Source: Acidobacteriota bacterium (GTDB lineage Bacteria > Acidobacteriota > Terriglobia > Terriglobales > Acidobacteriaceae). Taken from it: 64,000 bases of DNA. Location of the stretch: positions 310,001 through 374,000 of the forward strand of contig JABCZH010000001.1 in the NCBI GenBank assembly GCA_013289795.1, read 5' to 3'. Of the stretch, positions 18,112 through 26,664 are shown in pieces. Below the pieces are notes generated by a model. It had not been told where the DNA came from, did not search any database, and saw nothing but the letters and a program-made list of their open reading frames with translations. Each line of letters starts with the position of its first letter. Position 1 is the first letter of the stretch. The translations under genes and the position numbers were made by a program.

Positions 18112-19731
18112 CTATCCGATGCTCAACGCCTCGCCGCGCTCTTTGCGGTTGAGGATCCAGTCAAAGATGACGCGTGACACAAAAACCGCCGTGAACAGGT
18201 TGGCGAACAACCCGAAGCTAAGCGTCACCGCAAAACCGCGAACCGGGCCGGTGCCAAAGATAAATAGAATGATTGCCGACACAATCGTGGTGACGTGGGT
18301 ATCCACAATCGTGATCCAGGCATGGCTGAATCCCTGTTCCACAGCCGACGGCGGGGTTTTGCCGCCCCTCAGTTCCTCGCGGATTCGTTCAAAGATCAGT
18401 ACATTCGAGTCTACGCCCATACCGACCGTCAAAATCACCCCGGCGATTCCCGGCAGCGTGAGCGTGGCGCCGCTGAAACCCAGGAATCCGAGCAGAATAA
18501 TCAGGTTCAAAATCAGCGCGATGTCCGCGTTGATGCCCGCCGCGTGATAGTAAACCAGCATGAAGATCAGCACCGCGAGCATGCCGATGACCGCCGCAGT
18601 CACCCCGGCGCGGATGGAATCTGTACCCAGCGACGGCCCCACCGTACGTTCTTCCAGATACTTGATGCCCGCCGGCAGCGCGCCCGAACGCAGTACCATG
18701 GCCAAGTCCTTGGCTTCCTGCTCGCCAAAGCGGCCATTGATCACGCCGGTGTCGTGAATCTGCTCTTTGATGACCGCAACTTCCTGAACCTTGTTGTCCA
18801 GAACGACCGCCAGATTGTCACCGACGTGGGCTCCAGTGAAGGCGCCAAACCGGCGTCCACCCTCACCAGTCAGATTGAAAGTCACCGAGGGCTGGCCGTT
18901 CTCATCCCGGGAAGGTTCCGCTCCACGCAGGTCGCGGCCAGTGACCGCCGAAGCGCGCGAAATCAGGTACCAGACCTGACCGGCGTCGCCAGCGGCGGCG
19001 CCGATACTATGCCCCGGCAACAACATCGTATCTGGCGGCAGCACTCCGTTATTCTGCTGCAACGCGGCTTGTTCGCTTGGGTAGGGCCCGCCCATGGACT
19101 GGCGAATCTCCAGCATGGCGGTGGACTGCATGATGTCTTTCACGCGCGCCGGGTCGTCAATCCCCGGCAGTTGCACCAGAATTTGATACTGTCCGAGCCC
19201 ATGCTCTTCAATGATGGGCTCACTTACACCCAACTGGTCGATGCGGTTGCGAATGGTTTCGATGGCCTGGGTCACGGCGCGCTTCTTTAGATCAGCCAGC
19301 GCCTGCGGCTTCATGGCAACCGTCCAGCTATTGTCTGCGCCAGAGGTCAGGCCATACTCAGGAAGCCGGTCCTGCACAATGGAAAGCAGATCGGACCTGG
19401 ATTCCGACGGCACTCCTTTGAGCACGATCTTCTCTGGCTCATTGACCGGATCGGGTTTCGTGATCTCGGCATAATTGACTTTGCGCGCCCGCAAATCAGT
19501 CTTCAGACGCTCGATGGCATTGTCAGAATCGACCTTGACCGCGTCGTTCACCTGGACTTGCAAGATCAGGTGGGTTCCACCTTTGAGGTCCAACCCCAGG
19601 TGAATGCGGTTCCCCACCGCCGCCAGCAAGCCTTTGCCTGACCAACTGTCCGGTATGCCGATGATTCCAAAAAGGAAGACCACCAGGGTGGCCACGATAA
19701 CGCCCATCTTCCAGCCCAAATTCTTGTTCAT
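18112..19731 (-). CDS. secD: Protein translocase subunit SecD
   Basis: ATG 19731 (MNKNLGWKMGVIVATLVVF) is chosen; the frame extends to 19812 but that would run into yajC. HLGLDLKGGTHLILQV marks the first periplasmic domain. The C-terminal six-helix region includes IADTIV-equivalent motifs GIAGVILTVGMGVDSNVLIFERIREEL and ends in GFAVTLSFGLFANLFTAVFVSRVIFDW. It forms the SecDF-YajC accessory complex with its neighbours. Confidence 0.94.
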   Translation of the reverse strand: MNKNLGWKMGVIVATLVVFLFGIIGIPDSWSGKGLLAAVGNRIHLGLDLKGGTHLILQVQVNDAVKVDSDNAIERLKTDLRARKVNYAEITKPDPVNEPEKIVLKGVPSESRSDLLSIVQDRLPEYGLTSGADNSWTVAMKPQALADLKKRAVTQAIETIRNRIDQLGVSEPIIEEHGLGQYQILVQLPGIDDPARVKDIMQSTAMLEIRQSMGGPYPSEQAALQQNNGVLPPDTMLLPGHSIGAAAGDAGQVWYLISRASAVTGRDLRGAEPSRDENGQPSVTFNLTGEGGRRFGAFTGAHVGDNLAVVLDNKVQEVAVIKEQIHDTGVINGRFGEQEAKDLAMVLRSGALPAGIKYLEERTVGPSLGTDSIRAGVTAAVIGMLAVLIFMLVYYHAAGINADIALILNLIILLGFLGFSGATLTLPGIAGVILTVGMGVDSNVLIFERIREELRGGKTPPSAVEQGFSHAWITIVDTHVTTIVSAIILFIFGTGPVRGFAVTLSFGLFANLFTAVFVSRVIFDWILNRKERGEALSIG

Positions 19732-19780
19732 AATGATGACTTCACTCTTAAGATTGTGATGCGGCTCAACCCCTTGCCGC

Positions 19781-20116
19781 CTACGCCTTATCAGCCGACT
19801 TTCCGGCATCATCGGCGGTCGTAACCGACGAAACCGAGGCCCGGCTGACTTCGATCTTCAAGTTATCCGGCGGAACCCGCAAATGGACATAATCGTCCCT
19901 GAGGGCGATGATAGTGCCCCGCAACCCACCGCTGGTCACGACCTTGTCCCCGGTCTTAAGCTCGCTGAGCATCTGCTGCCACTTCTTCTGGCGCCGCTGC
20001 TGCGGCATGATCAATAAGAAGTAAAAGATCGCAAAAATGAAGATCAGCGGCGCGAATCCCAGAAGTCCCGCCGAGCCGCCACCAAACTGAATCGCCAATA
20101 AGTGCTGCACATTCAT
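19781..20116 (-). CDS. yajC: Preprotein translocase subunit YajC
   Basis: A short protein (111 residues from ATG 20116) with one membrane helix (LIFIFAIFYFLLIMPQQRRQKKWQQMLSELKTGDKVVTSGGLRGTI), which is the YajC signature, and a small cytoplasmic tail rich in Ser, Ala and Asp. The order tgt-yajC-secD-secF is conserved across many bacteria, which supports the call. Confidence 0.93.
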   Translation of the reverse strand: MNVQHLLAIQFGGGSAGLLGFAPLIFIFAIFYFLLIMPQQRRQKKWQQMLSELKTGDKVVTSGGLRGTIIALRDDYVHLRVPPDNLKIEVSRASVSSVTTADDAGKSADKA

Positions 20117-20279
20117 CAGGATCAAAACCAAGTCCCTAGCCAGGAACGGGAGTCAGCGCAACTGCGCGCACTTGCTTCGCAATTTACCGCTGGAGCTCTC
20201 GCGTACCTGGGCGGAGATTCCTTAAACTTCGGACACGAACAAGGGATGCCGGTCTATAGGTTTAAGCCGAGACCAGACC

Positions 20280-21458
20280 TCAGAGAAAGCGGGCCCCACT
20301 CCCAAGTGCAATAGAATGACGCACCGCGCGCATCGTGTCAAGGTAGAAGCTCAGGTTGTGGACGGTGTTCAAAACCTGGGCCAAAACCTCGTTCGAAGCG
20401 TACAAGTGCCGGAGATACGCCCGCGAATACCGCGAACACACCCGGCAGCCGCATTTCGGGTCGAGCGGCTCCTCATCTCCCGCATAGCGCGCCTGCTTGA
20501 TTGACACCTTTCCTTGTGAGGTAAACAGCAGGCCATGGCGCGCCGCCCGCGTGGGCAGCACGCAGTCCATCATGTCGATGCCGAGGCCCGCGTACTCCAC
20601 GATTTCTTCCGGAGTGCCCACGCCCATCAAGTAACGCGGTTTGTCCGCCGGCAAATGCTCGAGCGTGGACTTGACAACTTCTCTGGTCAGGCCGCGCGGC
20701 TCGCCGACGCTGAGCCCGCCGATGGCATAGCCGGGGAATCCGATGTCAATCGTCCGCTCAGCAGACTCCTTTCTGAGTGAGGTGTCCATTCCGCCTTGGA
20801 CGATTCCGAAGAGCGCCTGCGTCTGCTCGGAGTTTCTAGTTTCTAGTTTCTGGTTTCTAGAATTCGTTTGACCAGAAACTGGAAACTGGAAACTAGAAAC
20901 CCGATTCCAAGGTACTTCGCTCTTATACTCCTCAAAATGTTTCTTGCTCCTCTCCGCCCAGCGTAGCGTTAACTCCATCGACTGACGCATGCGCTTCGCA
21001 TCCGCCGGATATTCGGTGCACTCGTCGAACGCCATAACGATGTCTGCGCCGAGGCCAATCTGCGCCTCCATCGCACTTTCCGGGCTGAAGAAATGCGAAG
21101 AGCCGTCTAGGTGTGAACGGAACGTCACACCTTCCTCTGTGACTTTGCGCAGTTCGTTGAGGCTGAAGACCTGGAACCCGCCTGAGTCGGTCAGAATCGC
21201 GCGCGGCCATGCCATGAAGCGATGCAGTCCGCCGAGCTTTCTGACCTGATCAACCCCCGGCCGCAAGTACAGGTGATACGTGTTGCCGAGAAGAATTTGG
21301 ACGCCGAGTTCCTCGAGCACGTCCTGGGACACGCCCTTGACCGAGGCCAGAGTCCCCACCGGCATGAAGACTGGAGTCTCGACTTCGCCATGAGGCGTAA
21401 TCAGCCGGCCGGCTCGCGCGGTGCCGCTAGTGGCTTCAACTGTGAAAGTGATCGACAC
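20280..21458 (-). CDS. tgt: tRNA-guanine transglycosylase Tgt with an inserted segment
   Basis: The enzyme exchanges guanine for a queuosine precursor at position 34 of GU(N) tRNAs. Visible are the active-site Asp91 in LTDSGGFQVFSL, the nucleophile region DMMDCVLPTRAARHG, and the zinc site CGCRVCSRYSRAYLRHL. At 392 residues it is about 20 longer than usual. The excess is a polar stretch at residues 187-212, between the helix ending KKHFEEYKSEVPW and the strand ALFGIVQGG. That stretch is encoded by an inverted repeat (20831-20902) of the kind otherwise seen between genes. The reading frame stays open, so the enzyme may still work. Confidence 0.95.
   Translation of the reverse strand: MSITFTVEATSGTARAGRLITPHGEVETPVFMPVGTLASVKGVSQDVLEELGVQILLGNTYHLYLRPGVDQVRKLGGLHRFMAWPRAILTDSGGFQVFSLNELRKVTEEGVTFRSHLDGSSHFFSPESAMEAQIGLGADIVMAFDECTEYPADAKRMRQSMELTLRWAERSKKHFEEYKSEVPWNRVSSFQFPVSGQTNSRNQKLETRNSEQTQALFGIVQGGMDTSLRKESAERTIDIGFPGYAIGGLSVGEPRGLTREVVKSTLEHLPADKPRYLMGVGTPEEIVEYAGLGIDMMDCVLPTRAARHGLLFTSQGKVSIKQARYAGDEEPLDPKCGCRVCSRYSRAYLRHLYASNEVLAQVLNTVHNLSFYLDTMRAVRHSIALGSGARFL
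20831..20902. repeat. Palindromic GTTTCTAG/CTAGAAAC element inside tgt
   Basis: The left arm repeats the word GTTTCTA three to four times at 8-9 base spacing. The right arm (20872-20900) is its approximate reverse complement (CCAGAAACTGGAAACTGG). The arms are separated by about ten bases containing GAATTCG. It is in frame with tgt and contributes about 25 residues. The same word family (AACTGAGAAC) appears at 37796-37865 and 54913-54935. Confidence 0.75.
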
Positions 21459-21493
21459 TGCTGGGATTGTATCGTCTGACTGGGGTTGCCTAA

Positions 21494-21529
21494 CCTCTGT
21501 GGTCCCCTGTGCCCTCTGTGGTTAAGGCT
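21494..21529. repeat. CTCTGTG-family repeat at the ispF stop
   Basis: Three spaced words (CCTCTGTGG, CCCTGTG, CCTCTGTGG) are followed by TTAAGG. The TTA is the ispF stop codon read on the minus strand, so the repeat supplies the end of that gene. Confidence 0.65.
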
Positions 21530-21995
21530 TTTCCCGCAGCAACACCACCGCATGCGCGATGGCAGCGTTGTCGGTGCCCATGCCTTCTGGAGTCTTAGCC
21601 TTCAGCCCAACGCAATTAGATGGAATATTGAGAAGCTTCGCAACGCTCTCGCGAATCGCAGCCGCGTGCGGCCCAATCTTCGGCGCCGCCAGAATCAGAG
21701 TGGAGTCGACATTAATGATCGAGTAACCAGCGGCGCTCGCCCGCGCCAAAGCCTCCCGCAAAAATACCGCCGAGTCCGCGCCCTTCCACTTCGCATCCGA
21801 TGGCGGAAACAAAGTACCAATGTCGGGTGCCGCCACGGCGCCCAGCAAGGCATCCGTCAAGGCATGGAGCAGCACATCGCCGTCGGAATGCCCGCCTAGG
21901 CCATGGGAGTGGGGCAACGTAACGCCGCCAATCCTCAGCGGAATGCCAGCCTTGAACTCATGCGAATCCCACCCGTAACCAATTCTCAAGCGCAC
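21522..21995 (-). CDS. ispF: 2-C-methyl-D-erythritol 2,4-cyclodiphosphate synthase
   Basis: IspF makes the cyclic diphosphate intermediate of the non-mevalonate isoprenoid pathway. The 157 residues hold GYGWDSHEF (metal-binding Asp and His), GGHSDGDVLLHALTDALLGA, DIGTLFPPSD, and GLKAKTPEGMGTDNAAIAHAVV. The start is GTG 21995, placed inside the end of the upstream GxxExxY gene (38 bp overlap). ispD is the next isoprenoid gene upstream, so the pair is split by that insertion. Confidence 0.95.
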   Translation of the reverse strand: MRLRIGYGWDSHEFKAGIPLRIGGVTLPHSHGLGGHSDGDVLLHALTDALLGAVAAPDIGTLFPPSDAKWKGADSAVFLREALARASAAGYSIINVDSTLILAAPKIGPHAAAIRESVAKLLNIPSNCVGLKAKTPEGMGTDNAAIAHAVVLLREKP

Positions 21996-22425
21996 CCCTG
22001 TTTCGCAGCGGATTTACGCGGATCAACGCGGATTTCTTTCCTTTGATTTTCAAAAGCAAACGCCTGAACTCAGGCTTAACCCCGAAGTTGAGCAGTAACC
22101 CAATTTCCACGTCCGTTGCCCGCAGATAGTTCAATAGCTGCTTCTCGTAGGCAATATCGATTCCGCGGGCAGCCTTGAGTTCCAACAGCACTTTTCCATC
22201 GGCCAACATGTCTGCCTTGAAGTCTCCTATGCGACGGCGCCGAAACCAAACCTCAATCGGAACCTGTTGCTGAACGTTGATACCGGCTTCAGTTAAGGCA
22301 ATGCCCAACCCCGCCTGGTAGACGCTTTCAAGAAAACCATGCCCCAGTTCATTGTAGACATCAAAGAATACGCCGATGATTTTCTCGGTGAGGTCCGCAT
22401 GTTTCAGGCCAATGACAGAATGCAT
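21958..22425 (-). CDS. GxxExxY protein (PD-(D/E)XK-like)
   Basis: The 155-residue protein has the family signature GHGFLESVYQAGL (G-x-x-E-x-x-Y) and, further on, DMLADGKVLLELKAARGI, the probable nuclease-like core with Asp and Glu-x-Lys. The biochemical role of this family is not established. It lies between ispD and ispF, 14 bp after the former and overlapping the latter by 38 bp. Its C-terminal SALIRVNPLRNRGALENWLRV is encoded partly by an ATCCGCG-word repeat and partly by the start of ispF in another frame. That suggests the reading frame was extended after insertion. Confidence 0.8.
   Translation of the reverse strand: MHSVIGLKHADLTEKIIGVFFDVYNELGHGFLESVYQAGLGIALTEAGINVQQQVPIEVWFRRRRIGDFKADMLADGKVLLELKAARGIDIAYEKQLLNYLRATDVEIGLLLNFGVKPEFRRLLLKIKGKKSALIRVNPLRNRGALENWLRVGFA
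22009..22038. repeat. ATCCGCG-word repeat in the 3' part of the GxxExxY gene
   Basis: On the minus strand this reads AAATCCGCGTTGATCCGCGT followed by AAATCCGC. The same words occur between genes at 37876-37911. It encodes part of the tail of the GxxExxY protein. Confidence 0.55.
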
Positions 22426-22439
22426 GTCACAAGTTAGGG

Positions 22440-23168
22440 TTATTTCCCCAAATAGAACTCCGCCAACTCCATATCTGCCGGCGTCGTGATCTTGATGTTT
22501 CTCGCCGATCCCATCACCACGGCTACTTCGTGTCCCGATCGTTCCACCAGAGAAGCTTCGTCAGTTCCCATGAATCCATCGGCGGTTGCTTCGTCGAACG
22601 CCTTCTTTAGCACATCGAAACGGAACCCTTGCGGTGTCTGTGCCATCACAATACGCTCGCGTGGGATGGTGGCCGTGATCACAGCGCCTTCCGCCGTGCG
22701 TTGCACTTCTTTGATGGTGTCAACCGCAGGCACTCCAGCAATCGCAGCGCCATACTTCTGGGCGGCTTCAATCACATAGTGAATGAGTTCCGCAGTGACG
22801 AAAGGCCGCACCGCATCATGGACCAGAACAATATCATCCGGCGACGCGGAAGTCGCTGCGATCGCGTGAGCCACCGACTGCTGCCGGTGCTCGCCGCCTT
22901 CCACCAGACGAACTTTTTTCTTCAGAACGTCCTTCGCTTCTTTTTCCAGACGCGCGCGGAATCCTTCGATTTCATTGGCTCGCAATGCAATGCAGATCTC
23001 GCCGACTTCAACACTTGCGACAAACTTCCGAAGGGTATGAATAAGAATCGGGGTGCCAGCGAGTTCAGTAAACTGCTTCGATGCGGCAGGCCTTTTGCCC
23101 TTGGCGCTCGCAGCCGAGGCCATACGTGTGCCCAGACCCGCAGCCGGAATAATGACGACGACCTTCAT
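22440..23168 (-). CDS. ispD: 2-C-methyl-D-erythritol 4-phosphate cytidylyltransferase
   Basis: A nucleotidyltransferase with the N-terminal IIPAAGLGTRM loop. GKRPAASKQFTELAGTPILIHTL, the CTP-site sequence VLVHDAVRPFVTAELI and MAQTPQGFRFDVLKKAF complete it. The 242 residues are normal for IspD. It adds CMP to methylerythritol 4-phosphate in isoprenoid synthesis. It is upstream of ispF on the same strand, with one unrelated gene between. Confidence 0.95.
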   Translation of the reverse strand: MKVVVIIPAAGLGTRMASAASAKGKRPAASKQFTELAGTPILIHTLRKFVASVEVGEICIALRANEIEGFRARLEKEAKDVLKKKVRLVEGGEHRQQSVAHAIAATSASPDDIVLVHDAVRPFVTAELIHYVIEAAQKYGAAIAGVPAVDTIKEVQRTAEGAVITATIPRERIVMAQTPQGFRFDVLKKAFDEATADGFMGTDEASLVERSGHEVAVVMGSARNIKITTPADMELAEFYLGK

Positions 23169-23221
23169 GACGGGCTGTCAGTATACGAGGGTGGCTTGGA
23201 AGGTTACAAATGGGTCTACTG

Positions 23222-23256
23222 CGTTAGTGTGGGGCGGACACTTTTGTCCGCCAAAA
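23222..23256. repeat. GCGGAC-type dispersed hairpin, copy 2
   Basis: TTAGTGTGGGGCGGACA, loop CTTT, then TGTCCGCC; the eight-base stem is 23233-23240 with 23245-23252. It matches the copy at 9992-10026 in stem and in the leading TTAGTGTGG. It lies between the divergent ispD and a small membrane-protein gene. Confidence 0.65.
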
Positions 23257-23302
23257 GCGTGGAGTATCATCAGGCCTCAGAGAGTAGTGTTCTCTGGAGT
23301 CC

Positions 23303-23656
23303 ATGAACAACGCCGACCTGCGAGAATACGTCACCGACGCTATCAGTTTCTCGGAGCCTTGGCGGATCGCCTATAACTTGGCGCCAGCCGCAATCGTGGC
23401 CATCTATTTTGTGCTCAGCTATCCATCCTCCAGGAAAATGCCTTCACTCGATTTCTGCCTCGGTCTGTTCTTGCTGGCGGTCATAGCAAACGTTGCGTAC
23501 TGCGCAGCCTACATCGTCGATATCTTTGCCCAAACCTCGAGGTTTCGAGAACAACGGCAACGATACCGCATGATTCTGTTTGCAATCGGAACGACTTTTG
23601 CCGCAATCATCACGCGCTTCGTGGCGATGGGCATGTTCCAGCCCGTCAACCAGTAA
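23303..23656 (+). CDS. Small membrane protein of unknown function
   Basis: The 117-residue ORF has three hydrophobic helices: PAAIVAIYFVLSYP, FCLGLFLLAVIANVAYCAAYIVDIF, and MILFAIGTTFAAIITRFVAM. Loops are basic (RFREQRQRYR). I do not recognise the family. It is divergent from ispD and is followed by about 240 bp without a gene before the next ORF. No strong Shine-Dalgarno was seen. Confidence 0.6.
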   Translation: MNNADLREYVTDAISFSEPWRIAYNLAPAAIVAIYFVLSYPSSRKMPSLDFCLGLFLLAVIANVAYCAAYIVDIFAQTSRFREQRQRYRMILFAIGTTFAAIITRFVAMGMFQPVNQ

Positions 23657-23894
23657 GGGGGCAGAGCCGCGCATTTTGCCTCAGTCTTTCTATGGCATTT
23701 CCTTGCGCGCATTTTTCACCACACCCGGCAATTCCTACCTGATAAGCCCGGTCGCGACTCTCCGTACACATCCCGCAAGGGTAAGACCGGCCACAACTTA
23801 CCCGACATCTCTCCCACTGACAACGTGGCCCTCCAGTTGCGCAACCAAGATTAGGCCGCGTTTGGGCCCGGCGAAATGTGCCTTCGGAGGAACT

Positions 23895-24308
23895 GTGAAA
23901 CTAAATCGTTCCTGGTTCTCGTTACTGACATTTTGTGCCAGTGCGTCGCTGCTGGCCGGGCTCGCTATCGCGGTAGTGTTCACTGGCGCGTCGGTAGTTG
24001 TGGCCGCCGCTGCTCCCGCAGCCGTAGAGGAGCCCAATCCAGTGGCCGCGCGGCCGATGTTTTCTGGTGTTATTACCGACAGTCAATGCGGCGCGCGTCA
24101 TGCCGAAGGATCAGGGAAAAGTCCGGCAGAGTGTACTCTCGCCTGCGTGCGAAACGGCGCCAAGTATTCGTTGGTCAATGGAGGCAAGAAATACGCGCTG
24201 GATGGAAATGCCGACGAACTTGGCAAATGGGCTGGTCAAAGAGCCACGCTTGCCGGCACTCGTTCCGGAGAGACTATCAAAGTGAGTTCAGTCGGCAATC
24301 CACGTTAA
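23895..24308 (+). CDS. Small secreted protein of unknown function
   Basis: GTG 23895 has GGAGG five bases upstream and gives a 137-residue protein. The N-terminus is a signal or anchor (LLTFCASASLLAGLAIAVVFTGASVVVAA). The exported part has FSGVITDSQCGARHAEGSGKSPAECTLACVRNGAKYSLVNGGKKYALDG with three cysteines, a compact beta-rich pattern seen in small Acidobacteria secreted proteins. No enzymatic motif is visible. It converges with the PIN-TRAM gene, 14 bp between stops. Confidence 0.65.
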   Translation: MKLNRSWFSLLTFCASASLLAGLAIAVVFTGASVVVAAAAPAAVEEPNPVAARPMFSGVITDSQCGARHAEGSGKSPAECTLACVRNGAKYSLVNGGKKYALDGNADELGKWAGQRATLAGTRSGETIKVSSVGNPR

Positions 24309-24322
24309 GCCCGCGCCCGCAA

Positions 24323-25423
24323 CTACTCGGCTGGGCGGTCCACCATCATGGGCTGCGGCTTCTTGGTTTCTCCGTTCGGTACCGACGCCACCGTCGTAGT
24401 GACCACGACTGCGGGACGTGATTCGTGACGTGGCCCGGCTCGCTCATCCCACTTTCCGAAGATCATTTTCCCCGCCGTGGTCTGCAGCACCGAGGTCACG
24501 GAAATATCGATGGTCTTACCAATCATCTTGCGCGCGTTGTCCACCACCACCATGGTCCCGTCGTCAAGGTAAGCCACGCCCTGGTTGTATTCTTTGCCTT
24601 CCTTCAGCACGAACACTTTCATGATTTCGCCTGGCAGCACGATCGGCTTGAGCGAATTGGCCAGTTCGTTGATGTTCAGCACCTCCACGCCCTGGAGCTG
24701 CGCCACTTTGTTGAGATTGAAATCGTTGGTGATGATCTTGCCTTCATATAACTTGGCCAGCTCGATCAGCTTGAGATCGACCTCGCGCACCGCAGGGAAA
24801 TCGTCCTCCACGATCTGGATCTGCACCGAAGCGCCTTTCTGCAAGCGCTGAAGAATGTCCAGTCCACGGCGCCCGCGATTGCGCTTCAGGGAGTCTGCGG
24901 AATCCGCTACCAGTTGCAACTCGCGCAGTACGAACTGCGGAATCACGATCAGTCCATCGAGGAAGCCGGTTTCGGCGATGTCAGCGATGCGTCCATCGAT
25001 GATTACGCTGGTGTCGAGAATTTTGTAACTCTTGCGGGACTGTTTCTCACCGCCGAAAACTCCGCCTAATGCCGCGAGGTTCAGCAAGTCGCCTTTGTTC
25101 GCGCCCACGATCAGGCCGACGTAGGCCATCAACAGCATCACCATGATTTGCAGGAAGCTCTGGGTGTGTCCTGCGGGAATGCTGCTGCGGATCACCAGGG
25201 CGAAAAGGTAGGCGCCGAAAATCCCCAGGATGCTGCCGATCGCCGCTCCGATCAGCCGGGTCAGGCTCATCAGCCGCAGGCGCCATTCGAAGACCACAAT
25301 CGCGACGCCAAGAAACGCGCCGACTGCGGCGTCTATCCGAGGATCCAGGCCGAAGGGCTGAATCAGAAAGCAGGTAATGGCAACAAAAATGACAAATAAA
25401 AGACGCACCAATATTAAGTCCAC
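24323..25423 (-). CDS. Membrane-anchored PIN-TRAM protein (YacL-like)
   Basis: Four N-terminal membrane helices are followed by a PIN domain ([25 protein letters not shown] with the first catalytic Asps, and [27 protein letters not shown]). A TRAM domain follows ([39 protein letters not shown]). This is the architecture of YacL, a predicted membrane RNase of unknown target. GTG 25423 has GGAGG eight bases upstream; the frame extends to 25471. In many bacteria it sits next to ispD/ispF, as here. Confidence 0.88.
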   Translation of the reverse strand: MDLILVRLLFVIFVAITCFLIQPFGLDPRIDAAVGAFLGVAIVVFEWRLRLMSLTRLIGAAIGSILGIFGAYLFALVIRSSIPAGHTQSFLQIMVMLLMAYVGLIVGANKGDLLNLAALGGVFGGEKQSRKSYKILDTSVIIDGRIADIAETGFLDGLIVIPQFVLRELQLVADSADSLKRNRGRRGLDILQRLQKGASVQIQIVEDDFPAVREVDLKLIELAKLYEGKIITNDFNLNKVAQLQGVEVLNINELANSLKPIVLPGEIMKVFVLKEGKEYNQGVAYLDDGTMVVVDNARKMIGKTIDISVTSVLQTTAGKMIFGKWDERAGPRHESRPAVVVTTTVASVPNGETKKPQPMMVDRPAE

Positions 25424-25704
25424 TTGCACTTCCTCCCGGGACCGTAAGGCTAGTTGAACCCGGTCCCGCACCGGCCCGCCACCTTCTGAAAGCCATCGGC
25501 GAACCAGTCATCTATTTGCGGAGCATATAAGAGAACCAGCTATGAAACTGCGCCCCGCCCTGCCTCTACGTCCGGCACGAAACCAACATTATTCCCCTGA
25601 AGTATATACCCGGGGTAAAGCGGTCACGATTACGCTGGTCACAAGTACGTGTCGATCAAGCGCTCTTCCAAAGCCTGGCCCGCGTTCCTGATAGACTTTT
25701 GCCC

Positions 25705-26664
25705 GTGAAGGCGATTGTCATCAGCCGATTAGGCGGCCCCGAAGTGCTTGAGATTCGGGACATGGCTGAACCCGTAGCCAGCGCCGGTCAAACCCTGGTG
25801 CACGTCGAAGCCGGTGGACTAAACTTTGCCGATTGCATGACCGCGAGCGGCGGCTACCCGGGCACTCCCAAGCCGCCGTTAATTGCTGGACGTGAGTTTT
25901 GTGGCGTCAGAGAGAGCGATGGCCAACGTGTCATGGGCTACACGCAATGGGCAGCCTTCGCCGAACGTGTCGCCGCCCCGTCACAGTTGTTGTGGCCGGT
26001 TCCGCTGGGATGGAGCACGGAAGAAGGCGCTGCTTTCCCGGTCAATTACTTCACTGCATACTTCGCTTACTGGAAGTCGGGTCTGCTGACTCCCGCAAAG
26101 AAGGCGCCTCGTGTTCTGATTCACGCCGTCGCCGGCGGAGTAGGAACCGCGGCAGTGCAGATCGGCAAACTGCTGGGCGTGGAAATGTACGGCACGTCAT
26201 CTTCGGATGACAAGCTCGCACGCACAACCGCGCTCGGTTTGCAACAGGGCATCAACTACAAGAAGAGCGATTACGAGGAAGCCATTCGAGATCTCACCAA
26301 CGGCGAAGGCGTCGATGCTGTATTTGAAATGCTGGGTGGTGAGCACACCAATAAAAGCGCCCGCTGCCTGCGAGATTTCGGCCGGGTGATTGTCTACGGC
26401 AGCGCCACCGGAGAGAAGTCGCTGCTCGACACTCGCCTGCTCTACGCCAAAGGCGGCAGTGTGCATGGACTATGGCTCACTTATCTCTCGGCCAATCGCG
26501 AGTTGATGAGCGAGGGCTGGAGGCAACTCGCATTGTGGACTTCGCGGGGACATCTGCGCCCCGTCATCGGGAGCGTTTTTCCATTCGAGAAAGCCGCTGA
26601 TGCATACCGCTTGCTGAGCGAAGGAAAAAGCTTCGGCAAAGTCATTTTGAGAATCCGAGAGTAA
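25705..26664 (+). CDS. Zinc-free MDR oxidoreductase (quinone reductase/VAT-1-like)
   Basis: A medium-chain dehydrogenase/reductase: MKAIVISRLGGPEVLEIRDMAEP opens the GroES-like domain, and VLIHAVAGGVGTAAVQIGKLLG is the NADPH-binding Rossmann loop. The N-terminal zinc ligands are absent, as in quinone reductases. GPEVLE and the length (319 residues) fit the NADPH:quinone oxidoreductase/VAT-1 group. The substrate is unknown. GTG 25705 is chosen because it gives the usual family N-terminus; a TTG six bases upstream is also in frame. Confidence 0.85.
   Translation: MKAIVISRLGGPEVLEIRDMAEPVASAGQTLVHVEAGGLNFADCMTASGGYPGTPKPPLIAGREFCGVRESDGQRVMGYTQWAAFAERVAAPSQLLWPVPLGWSTEEGAAFPVNYFTAYFAYWKSGLLTPAKKAPRVLIHAVAGGVGTAAVQIGKLLGVEMYGTSSSDDKLARTTALGLQQGINYKKSDYEEAIRDLTNGEGVDAVFEMLGGEHTNKSARCLRDFGRVIVYGSATGEKSLLDTRLLYAKGGSVHGLWLTYLSANRELMSEGWRQLALWTSRGHLRPVIGSVFPFEKAADAYRLLSEGKSFGKVILRIRE

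Noticed and set aside
20831-20902. CRISPR-like array inside tgt
   Set aside because: The units are 8-9 bases with no unique spacers, and the arms are inverted copies of each other, so it is a palindromic word repeat.
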